A stretch of DNA of 64,000 bases, taken from positions 51,385,659 through 51,449,658 of the forward strand of contig CM049313.1 in assembly GCA_026874595.1 (NCBI GenBank). Direction: 5' to 3'. Of the stretch, positions 59,201-63,528 are shown one piece after another. The position numbers and the translations under genes are program-made. The notes under the pieces are model-generated. The model worked only from the letters and a program-made list of their open reading frames with translations, was not told where the DNA came from and made no database searches. Every line of letters begins with the position of its first letter. Position 1 is the first letter of the stretch. This DNA comes from Sipunculus nudus. Lineage: Eukaryota > Annelida > Sipuncula > Golfingiida > Sipunculidae.

Positions 59201-62200
59201 TGGTGATCTTTAGAGTTTTCATAATTTCTTCCACTTGAACCATTCTATATCTAAAATGGCTTGCACAGGACAAAACATTGCCACCGTACTTCAAGGTAGG
59301 TCGGGTGACATTTAAACTCTTGTGTAATTTGCACCACATAAGGTGTTGACTGATAAGAATTAAGGATATTTTGATTTTTCTTTTCAGCTGGCAGCAGGCC
59401 CCGTGTCATACAGAGAGCCATGGATTGGTCTGACGAAAATCATAGACGGCAGCTGGTCGTGAGTTGATATATTTTCCCCGCAGATGATGTATTTGTTCCT
59501 ATAGATCCACAGAGAGATACGTTTGTACGCTTTGCAAATACCAAAGTTCCCAATAAAATCTTTTATTTCAATTTCAGATTTTCATTATAACTTTTGCATA
59601 AATATTAATATTGATATATGTGTCGGACAAAGGGTTACCTTGGCCACACAAACCAGAAGTTTAGTGAAAATAAATCTAGACATTTATCAGAAGAGGTAAT
59701 TGAGAAAAGGTCGTCATGTATTATCTTCTTTAAAGCGGGGGTTAACATAATTACCTTATATTATGCCAGTGTTGCAGCTGTTACATGAATTTCTGTCCTT
59801 ATACAGCTGGTCAGATGGATCGCCCACCTCATATGCTAACTGGGCAGCTGGATCTCCATCAGCGTCCGGAATACCAGGATGTGGTACCATGACACCAAGC
59901 GGCAGATTAGGTAATTACACGCACACCATCACAATGATCAAATAATGCCACGATCTCGCGGTACCCAGCGGTTAAGCTAAACATTAGGTAACGAGTGATA
60001 ATAATATTATATTATTACTGAATGAACAAACCAAAGCGGAAATTCCATTTCCGTGGTAATTAAGCGTCGTTAGTTTCTGAGGCTCCCACAATTAGGTTGT
60101 CAATCAAAAAATACATGGGAGACATGTTTCTAGACTTTTAAAGCTTCGACAATATGTACAACAGTTTGTTTATTTTTCTTTTTTTCCTGATATTCGATTC
60201 TAATGACGAAGTGTTTGCTATACTTAAAAAAAGTCATGAAAGAAAGCGGACAATCAACAGGCGATTGAATATGTATAATCAATTCAATCACATAGAAAAA
60301 AACAATGTGCACAGTACCTGGATACCAACACCATCACAACAATAAGTTCTTTAAATGTATACTCTCGGTCCAGTGCAAAGCTCTTGTAACAATCCAGAAA
60401 GTAAACTGAAGTCCAAAAGAGTCTGAAGAAAATCTATAATTGCCGCACACGTCGGATACGGTCCCACAAACCGACACACACGCTTCTGCGTCCGCTGGAA
60501 TCTTCTCTGCTCTCTGCCCTTTTTAGCTCTAAAACACAGCCCCTTTATATACTCTTCACCCCAAGCCGAGAATTTTCCACCTCCAGAACATTCGAAGAAT
60601 AATACATTATACACGGTAAGCACACGACACAGGAATTATCGAAAAGAACATAGCCGTGTGTATCCCCACACACCACGACCAGGCGGGAAAGCCCAAGACT
60701 AACATGACAACGAGAGTTCAACCAGTACGGATTAACATAGAATGTAACAAACGGCCCGGCGAGGGTGGCACAACACGAGTTACGCCCGTGTCACACAATA
60801 AAATGAGCACCTGTACCACTTGTAATCTACCCTGAATTCATTAAGAGTAAACCCGAAAAGTATCCTTTATTCAGCTTTTTGATGGCTATAAACAAAGCAC
60901 AGCCTATAACAGAGTGCCAAATACTTATATGCGATACTATAGTCTGAATGGGCGCAGGAAAATTTGCACTGTGGTTTCTACCCTTGTGCTTTTTTTATGT
61001 GCACGAGGTACTGGTTAAGTGGTAAATAAAATATCGATGAAAAATACTATTATTGTATTTAAAAATATTATACATAAAGAGATTCATACGCCTGTGGCTT
61101 TTCCTGTTGAGCCATAACCGCATGATGAATTTGAATGTCATTGTTTCCAGATGTCGGCAAATGGAAGGACGATCACTGCGCTAATCTCCACCCGTTCATC
61201 TGTGTAATTAATCCCGGTGTCGGTCCACCGACCAACCCTCCCCCGGTGCTACCAGGAAACTGTCTTCAAGGCTGGCAGGACTTCGGTAATAAGTGCTTCA
61301 GAATCTTCGGAGACCAGTCCTCAGACAGGATAGACTGGGAGACGGCAAGGTCCCGATGTTCAGCTCTGTCGAATCCCAGTGTTCTGGCTAGTGTCAGTAA
61401 CAGCGCGGAACAAGGTGCGTGTTTACGTGTATGTGTGTGCATTTTTCTCCTGATGAATGTTACCTATGCTTCTATACTTGTTATTTACAATATAACAAGG
61501 GGGTACATGAAAAATTGGTATATCATGACCTATACTGTTGTGATATATTGAATGTAAAGCTAACACTTCGAAGAAACTATTGGCATTTATGTTTTCACAT
61601 ACCCATATGTTCCATCACACCAGATGACAAGCATGTAATAAAAGCATGTAATGTTCTGCCAGAGAAAACACAACCGATTATATACAAATACAAGACCTGA
61701 TTCTTGAACATCACCTTACAAAATATTTATTTGATAAATGCAAAGTTAAAAAAAAATTCACATAGTAAAATATTTACCAATGCATTTTGTGGTAAATTCC
61801 CTTGTTCCGTTCAGTTTTTTTACGTCAAATATACTACAATTCTACACGCAGTTCTCAGCATTAACCTGAAACAAAATCTCTCTGGAGTAATTGTTGAATA
61901 GCTCAGTTAAAAGTAGAGGTTTATAGTACCTGTAAGGCAAATATAAAGAGTGTTGATATTTGTCTGAAATTTAACATCTGAGCAGTACATATTGCCAGTA
62001 AGCCATAAAAATGTTCTACGGATTCCCCACTCTTATTTCTCCTGGATCAATTGTTCTCTCTTTTCTTTTGCAAATGAAGGCCGCGTCCTTGTTAATCTTG
62101 CTTATAAAATAGATTAAAGTATGGAAAATGGACTAAAGTTAGTGTTGATTATATGCACCATCTCACGAACCTGAGCAACATATTATATTTTCTAGGTGGC

Positions 62201-63467
62201 AGAATCTTTCATATTTTGTATCGACCGGTACAAAAAATGGCCCGCTCGGAACACAATTTTTGTTCGAGAGTCCACAGAACAATAATTGATTATGGGCCTT
62301 CAGCGGCCCAAAGGGTTAAACTAATAAATAAGGAACCTTTCTGCAGGGGCACTTTACGCGACATAAATTTTATACCTTTTGTTTGTAATTTCGTTTTTGT
62401 ATTCAGGCTGGTAATATATAGGTAATATATAGTACATTTCATTGCAAATGACCTTTTTACGTTTTTCAGCTGCTCTTACGGCAATGATGGCTGGTAGAGA
62501 CTACAATGTATGGATTGGTATGAGACAATACCGAGGAGAGTGGCGGTGGACGGACAACTCCCCTACAGTCTACACCAACTGGGCTAGAGGTGAACCAAAC
62601 GGAGGATCCCGTGTAAGATTGCCAAGGCTCCTCACTTGTAACATATACGCATTATATTTACATACGGTTATATATAGTGAACATATATTCACTATTGTGG
62701 AAAGCTTGTGAAGAAACATATTTTACAAAATAACTAGTTCATTTTGTTGCCAAGCATATCCCCCAGTGTGCGACCGTCTTTGTAGTTAAACACTACAGAA
62801 AGTGCTTATCTATGTTAGGGCGATGTTGGGCACGGTACCAGTTTTTTTTAAAGAGCAGCCTATGATTTAAGCGAGGTCAAATTTGTTATACAGTTTAGGT
62901 AATACAACGCAAGAAAAGACTGTCATTCTAGTAGATTAGTTTGACCAGCTGACTGTGTCGAATGAATTAATAATATGCCCTCACCCTCTCCAGTCTAGCA
63001 AGCTACTGATCTAGTAGTCCTTCATTAATGCATTGATCATATAAGTGTCCTGTCATCATAAATAACATGGGAAGCAGTTAAGTAAACGCTGCATATATAT
63101 TGTTACGAAGATAAATTGATCAGGGGAAAATACTGGGCCGATCCGGGATTCGAACCCATGTCGGTTGCGCACAAGTCCGGCATACCAACCGCTTCGCCAG
63201 CAGTTCGGTCCGCTTTTATGTCACCCAGTTACGTACCCCCTCTAAAAAGCGTTCTGCTATCAGAACAAGACTTATTATCCCAGGAGTCACTCTTTGGTGA
63301 GCTTATTCCCTGGGCCACAGAGACAGACTGTCATCCCGGACGAGCCCCCATTTTGTTTCGAAGACAAATTGTTCAGGGGAAAATACTGGGCCGATCCAGG
63401 ATTCGGTTCCACGACGGTGGCAAGCTTCACTAGCGAGACAGTTCGGTCCGCTTTTATGTCACCCCGT

Positions 63468-63528
<61 letters not shown>

